From Halomonas alimentaria (GTDB lineage Bacteria > Pseudomonadota > Gammaproteobacteria > Pseudomonadales > Halomonadaceae): a stretch of DNA of 64,000 nt. Every line of letters begins with the position of its first letter. The first letter of the stretch is position 1. Shown here piece by piece: positions 8,485 to 16,923 of this stretch. The stretch covers positions 1,700,541-1,764,540 of the forward strand of contig NZ_WUTT01000001.1 in NCBI RefSeq assembly GCF_009902005.1. The letters run 5' to 3'. Below the pieces are notes generated by a model that worked only from the letters and a program-made list of their open reading frames with translations, was not told the origin of the DNA and made no database searches. The position numbers and the translations under genes are program-made.

Positions 8485-9162
8485 TCAGCCCCGCTTGCGA
8501 ACCAGCTGGTAACGACGGGTCACGTAGCCGAAGGGCACGCTCCAGACATGAACCAGGCGGGTGAAGGGGAAGACCAGGATGATGGTCAGGCCCACCAGGA
8601 TGTGAAGCTTGTAGATGAAGCCCACGCCCTCGAGGTAGGTGGCCGCACCGCCCTGGAAGAAGACGATGGACTGTGCCCAGTGGGCGAGCTGGATCATCAC
8701 GCCGCCGTCCAGGTGACCCAGGGCGGGGATGATGGTCAGCAGACCCAGCGAGACCTGCACCACCAGCAACACGATGATGAAGGTATCCATCGGGCTCGAG
8801 GAGGCGCGCACCCGCGGGTTGGTGATGCGGCGATGGGCCAGCATCACGCCACCCACCAGGCACATCACCCCGGCGATGCCGCCGATCAGGATGGCGATCA
8901 CCTGCTTGGTGCCGGCACTCATGAAGGGCGAATAGACCCAGTGCGGGGTCAGCAGGCCCACCAGGTGGCCGAAGAAGATCACGATGATGCCGACATGGAA
9001 CAGGTTGCTGGCCCGACGCATGTTCTTCGAGGTCAGCATCTGGCTCGAGCCGGTCTTCCAGGTGTACTGGCCGTGGTCGAAGCGCAGCAGGCTACCGATC
9101 AGGAAGACGGTACCGGCCAGGTAGGGGTAGAGCCCGAACAGCAGGGTGTTGAAGTAGTTCAT
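8485..9162 (-). CDS. narI: Respiratory nitrate reductase gamma subunit (cytochrome b)
   Basis: A 225-residue five-helix membrane cytochrome b that takes electrons from quinol at the periplasmic side and passes them to NarH. The N-terminus MNYFNTLLFGLYPYLAGTVF and the segment RFDHGQYTWKTGSSQ match NarI. Heme-ligand histidines are expected in FHVGIIVIFFGHLVG and KLHILVG/FTRLVHVWS. I chose ATG 9162, which gives the conserved N-terminus; the longer frame upstream codes a proline/arginine-rich leader of no sense. narJ ends 13 nt before it. Confidence 0.95.
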   Translation of the reverse strand: MNYFNTLLFGLYPYLAGTVFLIGSLLRFDHGQYTWKTGSSQMLTSKNMRRASNLFHVGIIVIFFGHLVGLLTPHWVYSPFMSAGTKQVIAILIGGIAGVMCLVGGVMLAHRRITNPRVRASSSPMDTFIIVLLVVQVSLGLLTIIPALGHLDGGVMIQLAHWAQSIVFFQGGAATYLEGVGFIYKLHILVGLTIILVFPFTRLVHVWSVPFGYVTRRYQLVRKRG

Positions 9163-9175
9163 GACGGGTCTCCGT

Positions 9176-9946
9176 TCAGTGTTTCCGGGCGGGGGCGGCG
9201 GGGTCGAGGACCCGCACCGCTTCGCTCTGGGTAACGTTCTTGCGCTCGGCCAGTCGCCGTCCCTCGGCGGACTGCAGGGCGCAATCCTGGTCGGAATCGG
9301 CGGTAAAGCGCACCGCCTCCTCTTCCCATACCTCGTCCAGGGCCTCCGGCGTGTAGTCGGGCGCCTCCTCCTTCGCTGTCTGGCGATGCGCGGCGACATC
9401 CTCCTCCGCGCCGATCAGTGCCAGCAGTGCCAGGGGCACCAGGGCGTGATCGGCCTCGCGCTCCTCGAGGCGTGCGGTGAGCAGCGCCAGGATATGGCGG
9501 ATCTCGCCCAGCCAGCGACCGATCTCGGCCTCGGAGCGGGTGGAAAGGTACTCCAGGAACAGCGGCAGATAGTCCGGCAGTTCATGGGCGTCGAGTTCGA
9601 AACCCGCGCCGCTGTACTCGGCCATCAGGTCGACCATGGCCTGGCCACGGTCGCGGGACTCGCCGTGCACGTGCTCGAACAGCAGCAGCGAGGTGTTGCG
9701 GCCACGATCGAACAGCGCCACGTACTCCGCCTGCAGCTCCATGATGTCGGCCTCCATCATGCGCTGGCACCAGTCCATCAGGGCGGTGCGTCGCGCCGCC
9801 GACAGGCGGCGCTCGGCATTCAGGATCTCGATCATCTCGGGGGCGGCGGCCTGGAGCTCCTCGCTGGGGTAGTCCAGCAGCCGTGCCAGCACGCGCAGGC
9901 TCAGCATGCCACCGACGGGGTCCAGCTGTTGTGCTGCGTCAGCCAT
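9176..9946 (-). CDS. narJ: Nitrate reductase assembly chaperone
   Basis: A 256-residue TorD/NarJ-family chaperone that binds the NarG N-terminus and holds the complex until molybdenum cofactor is inserted; it is not part of the mature enzyme. SLRVLARLLDYPSEEL, LLLFEHVHGESRDRGQAMVDL and ELPDYLPLFLEYLS are typical. An acidic and then basic tail after residue about 200 is common in the family. The start overlaps the narH end by 8 nt, indicating coupled translation. Confidence 0.94.
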   Translation of the reverse strand: MADAAQQLDPVGGMLSLRVLARLLDYPSEELQAAAPEMIEILNAERRLSAARRTALMDWCQRMMEADIMELQAEYVALFDRGRNTSLLLFEHVHGESRDRGQAMVDLMAEYSGAGFELDAHELPDYLPLFLEYLSTRSEAEIGRWLGEIRHILALLTARLEEREADHALVPLALLALIGAEEDVAAHRQTAKEEAPDYTPEALDEVWEEEAVRFTADSDQDCALQSAEGRRLAERKNVTQSEAVRVLDPAAPARKH

Positions 9947-11498
9947 GACGGGCCTCCTCGCTCTGCGCCTGCGGGTCGAAGGTCACCGGCTGGACCAGGG
10001 TCGCATTGTTCTTGCGTCCGCCGAATAGGCTCTCGCTGCTGTCGCCGTGGCAACCATCGCCGAAGCTGAAGCCACAGCCGCCGCGCTCCGGGAAGGCCTC
10101 GGTGGCCATCTCGCGGTGGCTGGTGGGGATCACGAAGCGATCCTCGTAGTTGGCGATGGCCAGGTAGCGGTACATGTCCTCCACCTGCTGCTCGGTCAGG
10201 TCGACGCTCTCCAGCACCTCGGCGTTGGCCTGGCCTTCCACATGCTTGCCGCGCATATAGAGGCGCATGGCCATCAGCCGCTTGAGCGCCAGCACCACGG
10301 GCTCCTCCTCACCGGCGGTGAGCATGTTGGCCAGGTACTTGACCGGGATGCGCAGCGACTCGATCTTGGGCATCACACCGTCGAACTCGACCTTGCCGGC
10401 CTCGGCGGCGGACTGGATCGGCGACAGTGGCGGCACGTACCAGACCATCGGCAGGGTGCGGTACTCGGGGTGCAGCGGCAGCGCCAGGCCCCAGTCCATG
10501 GCCAGCTTGTAGACCGGCGAGGCCTGGGCGGCGGCGATCACGTTGTCGGTGATGCCGTCCTTCTTGGCCTGGGCGATGACCTCGGGATCATTGGGATCCA
10601 GGAAGATCTCGCGCTGGCGGTGGTAGAGGTCGCGCAGGTCCGGCGAGCTGGCCACTTCCTCGATGCGGTCGGCATCGTAGAGCAGAACGCCGAGATAGCG
10701 GATGCGGCCCACGCAGGTCTCGGAGCAGATGGTGGGCTGACCGGCCTCGATGCGCGGGTAGCAGAAGATGCACTTCTCGGACTTACCGGTCTTCCAGTTG
10801 TAGTAGATCTTCTTGTAGGGGCAGCCGGAGATGCACATCCGCCAGCCGCGGCACTTGTCCTGGTCGATCAGGACGATGCCGTCCTCCTCGCGCTTGTAGA
10901 TGGCGCCGGAGGGGCAGCTCGCCACGCAGGTCGGGTTCAGGCAGTGCTCGCACAGCCGCGGCAGGTACATCATGAAGGTGTTCTCGAACTGGCCGTAGAT
11001 ATCGGCCTGCACCTTCTCGAAGTTCATGTCCTTGCGACGCTTGGCGAACTCAGTGCCGAGGATCTCCTCCCAGTTCGGGCCCCACTCGATCTTGTTCATG
11101 CGCTGGCCGGAGATCAGCGAGCGCGGACGCGCGGTGGGCTGGTGCTCACCCTGCTTGGCGGTATGCAGGTGCTCGTAGTCGAAGGTGAACGGCTCGTAGT
11201 AGTCGTCGATCTCCGGCAGGTCGGGGTTGGCGAAGATGTTCGCCAGCACCCGCCACTTGCCGCCGATGCGCGGCTCGATCTTGCCGTCCTTGCGACGCAT
11301 CCAGCCGCCCTTCCACTTGCCCTGGTTCTCCCACTCCTTGGGATAGCCGATGCCGGGCTTGGTCTCGACGTTGTTGAACCAGGCGTACTCGACGCCCTCG
11401 CGGCTGGTCCAGACGTTCTTGCAGGTCACCGAGCAGGTGTGGCAGCCGATGCACTTGTCTAGGTTGAGGACCATGCCTACCTGGGAACGAATCTTCAT
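9939..11498 (-). CDS. narH: Respiratory nitrate reductase beta subunit (iron-sulfur)
   Basis: A 519-residue electron-transfer subunit with four cysteine groups for three [4Fe-4S] clusters and one [3Fe-4S] cluster. The groups are CIGCHTCSVTCKN (from residue 16), CEHCLNPTCVASCP (about 184), CRGWRMCISGCP (about 217) and CIFCYPRIEAGQPTIC (about 244). The tryptophan in CRGWRMC replaces a cysteine, as expected for the [3Fe-4S] site. It sits on the cytoplasmic face and links NarI hemes to NarG. The ATG overlaps the narG stop (ATGA), so it is coupled to narG. Confidence 0.96.
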   Translation of the reverse strand: MKIRSQVGMVLNLDKCIGCHTCSVTCKNVWTSREGVEYAWFNNVETKPGIGYPKEWENQGKWKGGWMRRKDGKIEPRIGGKWRVLANIFANPDLPEIDDYYEPFTFDYEHLHTAKQGEHQPTARPRSLISGQRMNKIEWGPNWEEILGTEFAKRRKDMNFEKVQADIYGQFENTFMMYLPRLCEHCLNPTCVASCPSGAIYKREEDGIVLIDQDKCRGWRMCISGCPYKKIYYNWKTGKSEKCIFCYPRIEAGQPTICSETCVGRIRYLGVLLYDADRIEEVASSPDLRDLYHRQREIFLDPNDPEVIAQAKKDGITDNVIAAAQASPVYKLAMDWGLALPLHPEYRTLPMVWYVPPLSPIQSAAEAGKVEFDGVMPKIESLRIPVKYLANMLTAGEEEPVVLALKRLMAMRLYMRGKHVEGQANAEVLESVDLTEQQVEDMYRYLAIANYEDRFVIPTSHREMATEAFPERGGCGFSFGDGCHGDSSESLFGGRKNNATLVQPVTFDPQAQSEEARHG

Positions 11499-14400
11499 TT
11501 CACGGCCTCCTGCTCGTAGTCGTTGCCTTCGCCATCCAGCCAGTCGATCTTCTTCATCTTGCGTACGATGACGAACTCATCGCGGTTGGAGCCGACGGTG
11601 CCGTAGTAGTTGAAGCTGTAGGACAGCTGCGCGTAGCCACCGATCATGTGGGTCGGCTTGGGGCACACGCGAGTCACCGAGTTGTGGATACCGCCGCGGG
11701 TACCGGTCATCTCGGAGCCCGGCATGTTCAGGATGCGCTCCTGGGCGTGATACATCATCGCCATGCCGTTCTTGACCCGCTGGCTGACCACCGCACGGGC
11801 CGCGATGGCGCCGTTGGCGTTGTAGAGCTCGATCCAGTCGTTGTCCTCGACGCCGATGGACTTGGCATCGTCCTCGGACATCCACACGATCGGGCCGCCC
11901 CGCGACAGGGTCTGCATCAGCAGGTTGTCGCTGTAGGTGGAGTGGATGCCCCACTTCTGGTGCGGGGTGATCCAGTTCAGGGCGATCTCCGGGTTGCCGT
12001 TGCCCTTGGGCTCGGCCACGCTCACCGCCGCCTTGGTGTCGATGGGCGGACGGTAGACCAGCAGGCTCTCGCCGAAGGCGCGCATCCAGGGGTGATCCTG
12101 GTAAAACTGCTGGCGACCGCTCACCGTGCGCCACGGGATCAGCTCATGCACGTTGGTGTAGCCGGCGTTGTAGGAGACGTGCTCGTCCTCGAGGCCGGAC
12201 CAGGTGGGGCTTGAGATGATCTTGCGCGGCTGGGCGACGATGTCGCGGAAGCGGATCTTCTCCTCCTCCTTGGGATGCGCCAGGTGGGTATGGTCCCGCC
12301 CGGTGATCTTGGAGAGCGCGTCCCACGCCTTCACCGCCACCTGGCCGTTGGTCTCCGGCGCCAGGGTCAGGATCATCTCAGCGGCGTCCACGGCGCTGTC
12401 GAGACGCGGACGACCCTTGTGCGGTCCCTCGGTCTTGCGGTGGTTGAGCTTGCCGAGCAGGTCCACTTCGGACTCGGTCTTCCAGCTGATGCCCTTGCCG
12501 CCGTTGCCGATGCTCTCGAGCAGCGGGCCGATGGAGGTGAAGCGCTCGTAGGTCTCGGGGTAGTTGCGCTTGACCTCGATCAGCGCCGGCATGGTCTTGC
12601 CGGGGATCGGTTCGCACTCATCCTTCTTCCAGTCCTTGACCTCGACCTGGGCCAGTTCGGCCGGGGAGTCGTGCTGGTGCGGCAGGGTGACCAGGTCGGT
12701 CTCCTCGCCCAGGTGCCCCTCGGAGGCCTCGGAGAAGGACTTGGCGATGCCCTTGAAGATCTCCCAGTCGCTGCGCGACTCCCACGCCGGGTCGGTGGCC
12801 GCGGTCAGCGGGTGGATGAAGGGGTGCATGTCGGACGTGTTGAGGTCGTCCTTCTCGTACCAGGTCGCCGTGGGCAGCACGACATCCGAGTAGAGGCAGG
12901 TGGTGGACATGCGGAAGTCCAGGGTCACCAGCAGGTCGACCTTGCCCTCCGGGGCGTCGTCATGCCACTTGACCTCTTCCGGCTTCTGGCCGCCGAAGTC
13001 ACCTAGGTCCTTGCCCTGGATGCCGTGGCGGGTGCCCAGCAGGTACTTGAGCATGTACTCGTGGCCCTTGCCGGAGCTGCCCAGCAGGTTGGAGCGCCAG
13101 ATGAACATGTTGCGCGGGAAGTTCTGGGGGTTGTCCGGATCTTCCGCGGCGAAGGCGAGCTTGCCCTCCTTGAGCTGCTGCACGGCGTAGTCTTGGGTGG
13201 ACATGCCGGCATCCTTGGCCGCACCGGCCAGGCGCAGCGGGTTGGTACCCAGCTGAGGAGCGGAGGGCAGCCAGCCCATGCGCTCGGCGCGCACGTTGAA
13301 GTCGATCAGGCTGCCGGGGTAGTCCTCGGCCTTGGCCAGCGGCGAGAGGATCTCCTTGATCTCCAGCTTCTCGTAGCGCCACTGGGAGGAGTGGTTGTAG
13401 AAGAAGGAGGTGCCGTTCATGTGGCGCGGCGGACGCTGCCAGTCGAGGCCGAAGGCCAGCGGGGTCCAGCCGGTCTGCGGGCGCAGCTTCTCCTGGCCGA
13501 CGTAGTGGGCCCAGCCGCCGCCGCTCTGACCGATACAGCCGCACATGACCAGCATGTTGATCAGGCCGCGGTAGTTCATGTCCATGTGGTACCAGTGGTT
13601 CATGCCGGCACCGACGATGATCATGCTGCGACCCTGGGTCTTGTCGGCGTTCTCGGCGAACTCACGGGCGATGCGGGTGGCCTGCTCGGCGGGCACACCG
13701 GTGATCTTCTCCTGCCAGGCCGGCGTGTAGGGCTTGACCTGGTCGAAGGAAGTGGCGCCGTCATCCTCACCCTCTTTACCAAACCCTCGATCGATGCCGT
13801 AGTTGGCACACATCAGGTCGAAGACGGTGACCGCCAGCGCCTCGCTGCCGTCGGCCTTCTTCAGGCGCTTGACGGGCAGGCTGTGGAACAACAGCTCGTC
13901 GCTGGCCCCGCCGCTCTTGACGTGGTCGAAGTGCTCGTGGGCGATGCCGCCGAAGTAGGGGAAGGCGACCTTGGCGACCTCGTCATGCTTGTCGGCCAGG
14001 GTCAGCAGCGGCTTGATCTCGGTGCCTTCGGCGTCCAGCGGCTCGAGGTTCCACTTGCCCACCTCGTCGCCGGTCTCGCCCCAGCGGAAACCGATGGAGC
14101 CACGCGGTACCACCAGCTGGTCGCGGGTCTCGTCCCACGCCACGGTCTTCCACTCGGGGTTGTTGCCCTGGCCCAGGCTCGCCTCGAAGTCGCTGGCGCG
14201 CATCTGGCGACCCGGCGCATAGCTGCCGTCCTCGCGAGCTTCCAGCTCGACCAGGAACGGCATGTCGCTGTAGCGCCGCACGTAGTCGGTGAAGTAGCTG
14301 CTGGGGTTGTCGAGGTGGAACTCCTTGAGGATCACATGCCCCATGGCCATGGCCAGGGCGGCATCGGTGCCCTGCTTGGCGGAGAGCCACTCGTCGGTGA

Positions 14401-15271
14401 GCTTGGAGACCTCGGCGTAGTCCGGGGTGACCGAGACGGTCTTGGTGCCCTTGTAGCGCACCTCGGTGAAGAAGTGGGCATCCGGAGTACGCGTCTGGGG
14501 CACGTTGGAACCCCAGGCGATGATGTAGCCGGAGTTGTACCAGTCGGCGGACTCGGGCACGTCGGTCTGCTCACCCCAGGTCTGGGGGCTGGCCGGGGGC
14601 AGGTCGCAGTACCAGTCGTAGAACGACAGGCAGACACCACCGATCAGCGACAGGTAGCGCGCACCGGAGGCGTAGCTGACCATGGACATGGCGGGGATCG
14701 GCGAGAAGCCGATGATGCGGTCCGGACCGTACTGCTTGGTGGTATAGACGTTGGAGGCGCCGATCAGCGCATTGAGCTCGTTCCAGTCGGCGCGCACGAA
14801 GCCGCCCATGCCACGGGCACGCTTGTACTGCTTGGCCTTGGCCGGGTCCTCGACGATGGAGGCCCACGCCTCGACCGGATCCTTCTTCTCGTTCAGCGCC
14901 TCACGCCACAGCTTGAGCAGCGGCTTGCGGATCAGCGGGTACTTGAGGCGGTTGGCACTGTACATGTACCAGGAGTAGCTGGCGCCGCGCGGGCAGCCAC
15001 GGGGCTCGTGGTTGGGCAGGTCGGGCCGGGTGCGCGGGTAGTCGGTCTGCTGGGTCTCCCAAGTAACCAGGCCGTTCTTGACATAGATCTTCCAACTGCA
15101 CGAACCGGTGCAGTTCACCCCGTGGGTGGAGCGCACGATCTTGTCGTGCTGCCAGCGCTGCCGGTAGCCGTTCTCCCAGCCGCGAGACTCGTCGCGAAGC
15201 TCGCCGTGGTCGTTGGCGAAGGGCTCGCGGGCCTTGCGGAAGAAGTTCAGCCGATCGATGAAGTGACTCAT
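11495..15271 (-). CDS. narG: Respiratory nitrate reductase alpha subunit (molybdopterin)
   Basis: A 1258-residue catalytic subunit that reduces nitrate to nitrite in the cytoplasm with a bis-molybdopterin guanine dinucleotide cofactor and one [4Fe-4S] cluster (FS0). The FS0 ligand set HGVNCTGSCSW (His plus two Cys, about residue 50) and the later RGCPRG are present. So are the NarG segments ADWYNSGYIIAWGSNVPQ and MNHWYHMDMNYRGLINML. GFVRADWNELNALIGASN and the C-terminal QLSYSFNYYGTVGSNRDEF also fit. The length is standard. It opens narGHJI-ppiC; 217 bp with NarL-like heptamers separate it from the NarK-like gene upstream. No FNR box is evident there. Confidence 0.97.
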   Translation of the reverse strand: MSHFIDRLNFFRKAREPFANDHGELRDESRGWENGYRQRWQHDKIVRSTHGVNCTGSCSWKIYVKNGLVTWETQQTDYPRTRPDLPNHEPRGCPRGASYSWYMYSANRLKYPLIRKPLLKLWREALNEKKDPVEAWASIVEDPAKAKQYKRARGMGGFVRADWNELNALIGASNVYTTKQYGPDRIIGFSPIPAMSMVSYASGARYLSLIGGVCLSFYDWYCDLPPASPQTWGEQTDVPESADWYNSGYIIAWGSNVPQTRTPDAHFFTEVRYKGTKTVSVTPDYAEVSKLTDEWLSAKQGTDAALAMAMGHVILKEFHLDNPSSYFTDYVRRYSDMPFLVELEAREDGSYAPGRQMRASDFEASLGQGNNPEWKTVAWDETRDQLVVPRGSIGFRWGETGDEVGKWNLEPLDAEGTEIKPLLTLADKHDEVAKVAFPYFGGIAHEHFDHVKSGGASDELLFHSLPVKRLKKADGSEALAVTVFDLMCANYGIDRGFGKEGEDDGATSFDQVKPYTPAWQEKITGVPAEQATRIAREFAENADKTQGRSMIIVGAGMNHWYHMDMNYRGLINMLVMCGCIGQSGGGWAHYVGQEKLRPQTGWTPLAFGLDWQRPPRHMNGTSFFYNHSSQWRYEKLEIKEILSPLAKAEDYPGSLIDFNVRAERMGWLPSAPQLGTNPLRLAGAAKDAGMSTQDYAVQQLKEGKLAFAAEDPDNPQNFPRNMFIWRSNLLGSSGKGHEYMLKYLLGTRHGIQGKDLGDFGGQKPEEVKWHDDAPEGKVDLLVTLDFRMSTTCLYSDVVLPTATWYEKDDLNTSDMHPFIHPLTAATDPAWESRSDWEIFKGIAKSFSEASEGHLGEETDLVTLPHQHDSPAELAQVEVKDWKKDECEPIPGKTMPALIEVKRNYPETYERFTSIGPLLESIGNGGKGISWKTESEVDLLGKLNHRKTEGPHKGRPRLDSAVDAAEMILTLAPETNGQVAVKAWDALSKITGRDHTHLAHPKEEEKIRFRDIVAQPRKIISSPTWSGLEDEHVSYNAGYTNVHELIPWRTVSGRQQFYQDHPWMRAFGESLLVYRPPIDTKAAVSVAEPKGNGNPEIALNWITPHQKWGIHSTYSDNLLMQTLSRGGPIVWMSEDDAKSIGVEDNDWIELYNANGAIAARAVVSQRVKNGMAMMYHAQERILNMPGSEMTGTRGGIHNSVTRVCPKPTHMIGGYAQLSYSFNYYGTVGSNRDEFVIVRKMKKIDWLDGEGNDYEQEAVK

Positions 15272-15411
15272 GGTCGCTCTCCAGGCTCCTGAAAAGATGC
15301 GTGGCCCCGCCGGGCCACCCGGTCAGCCTTGGTCGAGTGCGCTCCAGCGCGGACCAGGGCCGGTGACATGCAGGCAATTCTGGGCGATAGACGCCGCGAT
15401 TACTGCCCGGT

Positions 15412-15439
15412 TACCTCCATATACCCCCCACCTACCTCC
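15412..15439. promoter_or_regulatory. Cluster of NarL-like heptamers upstream of narG
   Basis: Three heptamers lie in the same orientation: TACCTCC at 15412-15418, TACCCCC at 15422-15428 and TACCTCC at 15433-15439. They are about 140-170 bp upstream of the narG start. They resemble the E. coli NarL heptamer TACYYMT except for a final C. The same words recur before narX and narK. Binding by the NarL encoded in this window is inferred. Confidence 0.5.
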
Positions 15440-15488
15440 AAGGGGATACAACCCCACGACACCCGGGGTGATAGCCCCTATCAGGGCC

Positions 15489-16769
15489 TCAGCCGTCCCG
15501 CCCCGCCCCGCTGGCGTGGTCCCAGACCATCACCAGCATGCACACCACCAGCGAGGCGTAGAGGAACATGAACCCAGCGGTGCGGATGCCGACCCAGAGA
15601 TTGCCCAGGGCGAACATCACCGGCAGCAGGGCGCCGAACAGCCCACCCATGGTCAGCGAAAGCCCGCCCACCAGGGCCAGATCGGGGCCATGGTCACGGT
15701 GGATCATGCGCATCAGGCTGCCCTGGCCCGTTCCCATGGCCAGCCCCATGGCCACCAGCAGCACCATGAAGGCCCAGAGTGGCGCGGAATAGCGCAGCGT
15801 CAGCACCCGTTCCACGCCCTCGACCTGCATGGTGAAGGGGGGGTAGGAGAGCAGGAAGAGGCATATCAGCACGAAGGCGCTGACCCACCAGCGCAGGGCA
15901 CGAAAGTCATGCGCATCGCTCCAGGCGCCCCCCACCACCTGGCCCAGGCCCACCGCCAGCGGGAAAGGCAGCGCCAGCATGGCCGCGTCGCGCAGCCCGA
16001 GCTGGTACTGGGCGCCGAGGAAGGCCGGCAACCACAGCGACAGCGCCACGAAGGCGCCGTAGAAGAAGCTGTAGACCAATGCCAGTCGCCAGGGGCGCCA
16101 GTGGTGCAAGGCCGCAAGCCACCCTGCGCGAGCCTTCTCCGCGACGCCGTCGTCATCGGAATCGCGGGGGGCCGCCGGCGGATCCGGGTCGTCGGCGAAC
16201 AGCCACAGCAGCGTGGCCACCGACAGTACCGGCAACAGATAGAGCATGGGGGCGCTGCGCCAGCCATAGGCCTGGCTGATCAACGGCAGCAGCAGGTAGC
16301 TCAGGCCGGCGCCCATCATCCCGGCACCGTAGAGGCCCAGGGCCAGGCCGGCGTGGCGCCGCGGACAGAGCTCCCCCACATAGACCAGCCCCGCTGCCAG
16401 GGAACCGGCGCCCAGCCCCAGGCCGGCGCCGGAGAGCAGGAAGTGCAAATAGATGCTGGAGTGGGCCACCGCCCACAGGAAGGGGCAGATCAGCAGCAGG
16501 CAGGCGATCATCACGCGCCGCCCCCCATGACGCCTGGCCAGGGCCGCCATGGGCAGCGCCGCCAGCGCCCCGGTCACCATGGGCGTGGCCAGCAGCAGCG
16601 CGAAGTCGAGTTCGTCCAGGCCCAGCAGGGCGCGCAGCTCCACCCCCAGCACCGCGAAGATGGTCCAGCTGGCGAACACCAGCACGAAGGCCAGCGGCGA
16701 CAGCATCACCACCACCAGCGGGCGGTAGCCGACAACGACAGCATCGCGGTCAGACGGGAGTGGCATCAT
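15489..16769 (-). CDS. NarK-like MFS carrier lacking nitrate-binding residues
   Basis: A 426-residue 12-helix transporter of the nitrate/nitrite porter family by overall pattern: WTIFAVLGVELRALLGL in helix 1, RRHGGRRV in the first loop, GELCPRRHAGLALGLYGAG in helix 5. Compared with the two NarK proteins downstream, three positions tied to nitrate are changed. The helix-2 arginine (SRLP, LRIP in the others) is Ala71, the signature asparagine (GAGN, GLGN) is Met151, and the second arginine (IRPVGG, IRAFGG) is Gln277. Its anion may therefore differ. ATG 16769 has no strong ribosome site; 16766 is an alternative. It is upstream of narG on the same strand and divergent from narX. Confidence 0.82.
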   Translation of the reverse strand: MMPLPSDRDAVVVGYRPLVVVMLSPLAFVLVFASWTIFAVLGVELRALLGLDELDFALLLATPMVTGALAALPMAALARRHGGRRVMIACLLLICPFLWAVAHSSIYLHFLLSGAGLGLGAGSLAAGLVYVGELCPRRHAGLALGLYGAGMMGAGLSYLLLPLISQAYGWRSAPMLYLLPVLSVATLLWLFADDPDPPAAPRDSDDDGVAEKARAGWLAALHHWRPWRLALVYSFFYGAFVALSLWLPAFLGAQYQLGLRDAAMLALPFPLAVGLGQVVGGAWSDAHDFRALRWWVSAFVLICLFLLSYPPFTMQVEGVERVLTLRYSAPLWAFMVLLVAMGLAMGTGQGSLMRMIHRDHGPDLALVGGLSLTMGGLFGALLPVMFALGNLWVGIRTAGFMFLYASLVVCMLVMVWDHASGAGRDG

Positions 16770-16837
16770 GGGGCCAGGCAACGGTGGAGTGTCTGTCGAA
16801 GTCTCAGTAGCGCACTCCCCGGGGTCAAAGGGGCAGT

Positions 16838-16858
16838 GGAGGTATCCGCCCTACCCCC
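16838..16858. promoter_or_regulatory. Paired NarL-like heptamers between narK-like gene and narX
   Basis: GGAGGTA (16838-16844, the reverse of TACCTCC) and TACCCCC (16852-16858) face each other with a 7-nt gap in the 154-bp divergent region. They start 66 nt before the narX start. Autoregulation of narXL and control of the NarK-like gene by NarL is inferred. Confidence 0.45.
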
Positions 16859-16923
16859 TTGGGTGTAGTAGACTCCCCACAGCACCACGCATTGCGCCAC
16901 TCCCCCGACGGCCTGCGAGTCCT

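Noticed and set aside
13025-15292. Long open frame opposite narG (over 750 codons)
   Set aside because: It is an antisense shadow produced by third-position G/C bias. The protein is low-complexity (valine, glycine, leucine, histidine runs) with no family features, while NarG on the other strand is unmistakable.
16820-16826. Half FNR site (TTGAC on the minus strand) before the NarK-like gene
   Set aside because: Only one half-site matches; the other half is GGGAG. Not enough to claim a box.
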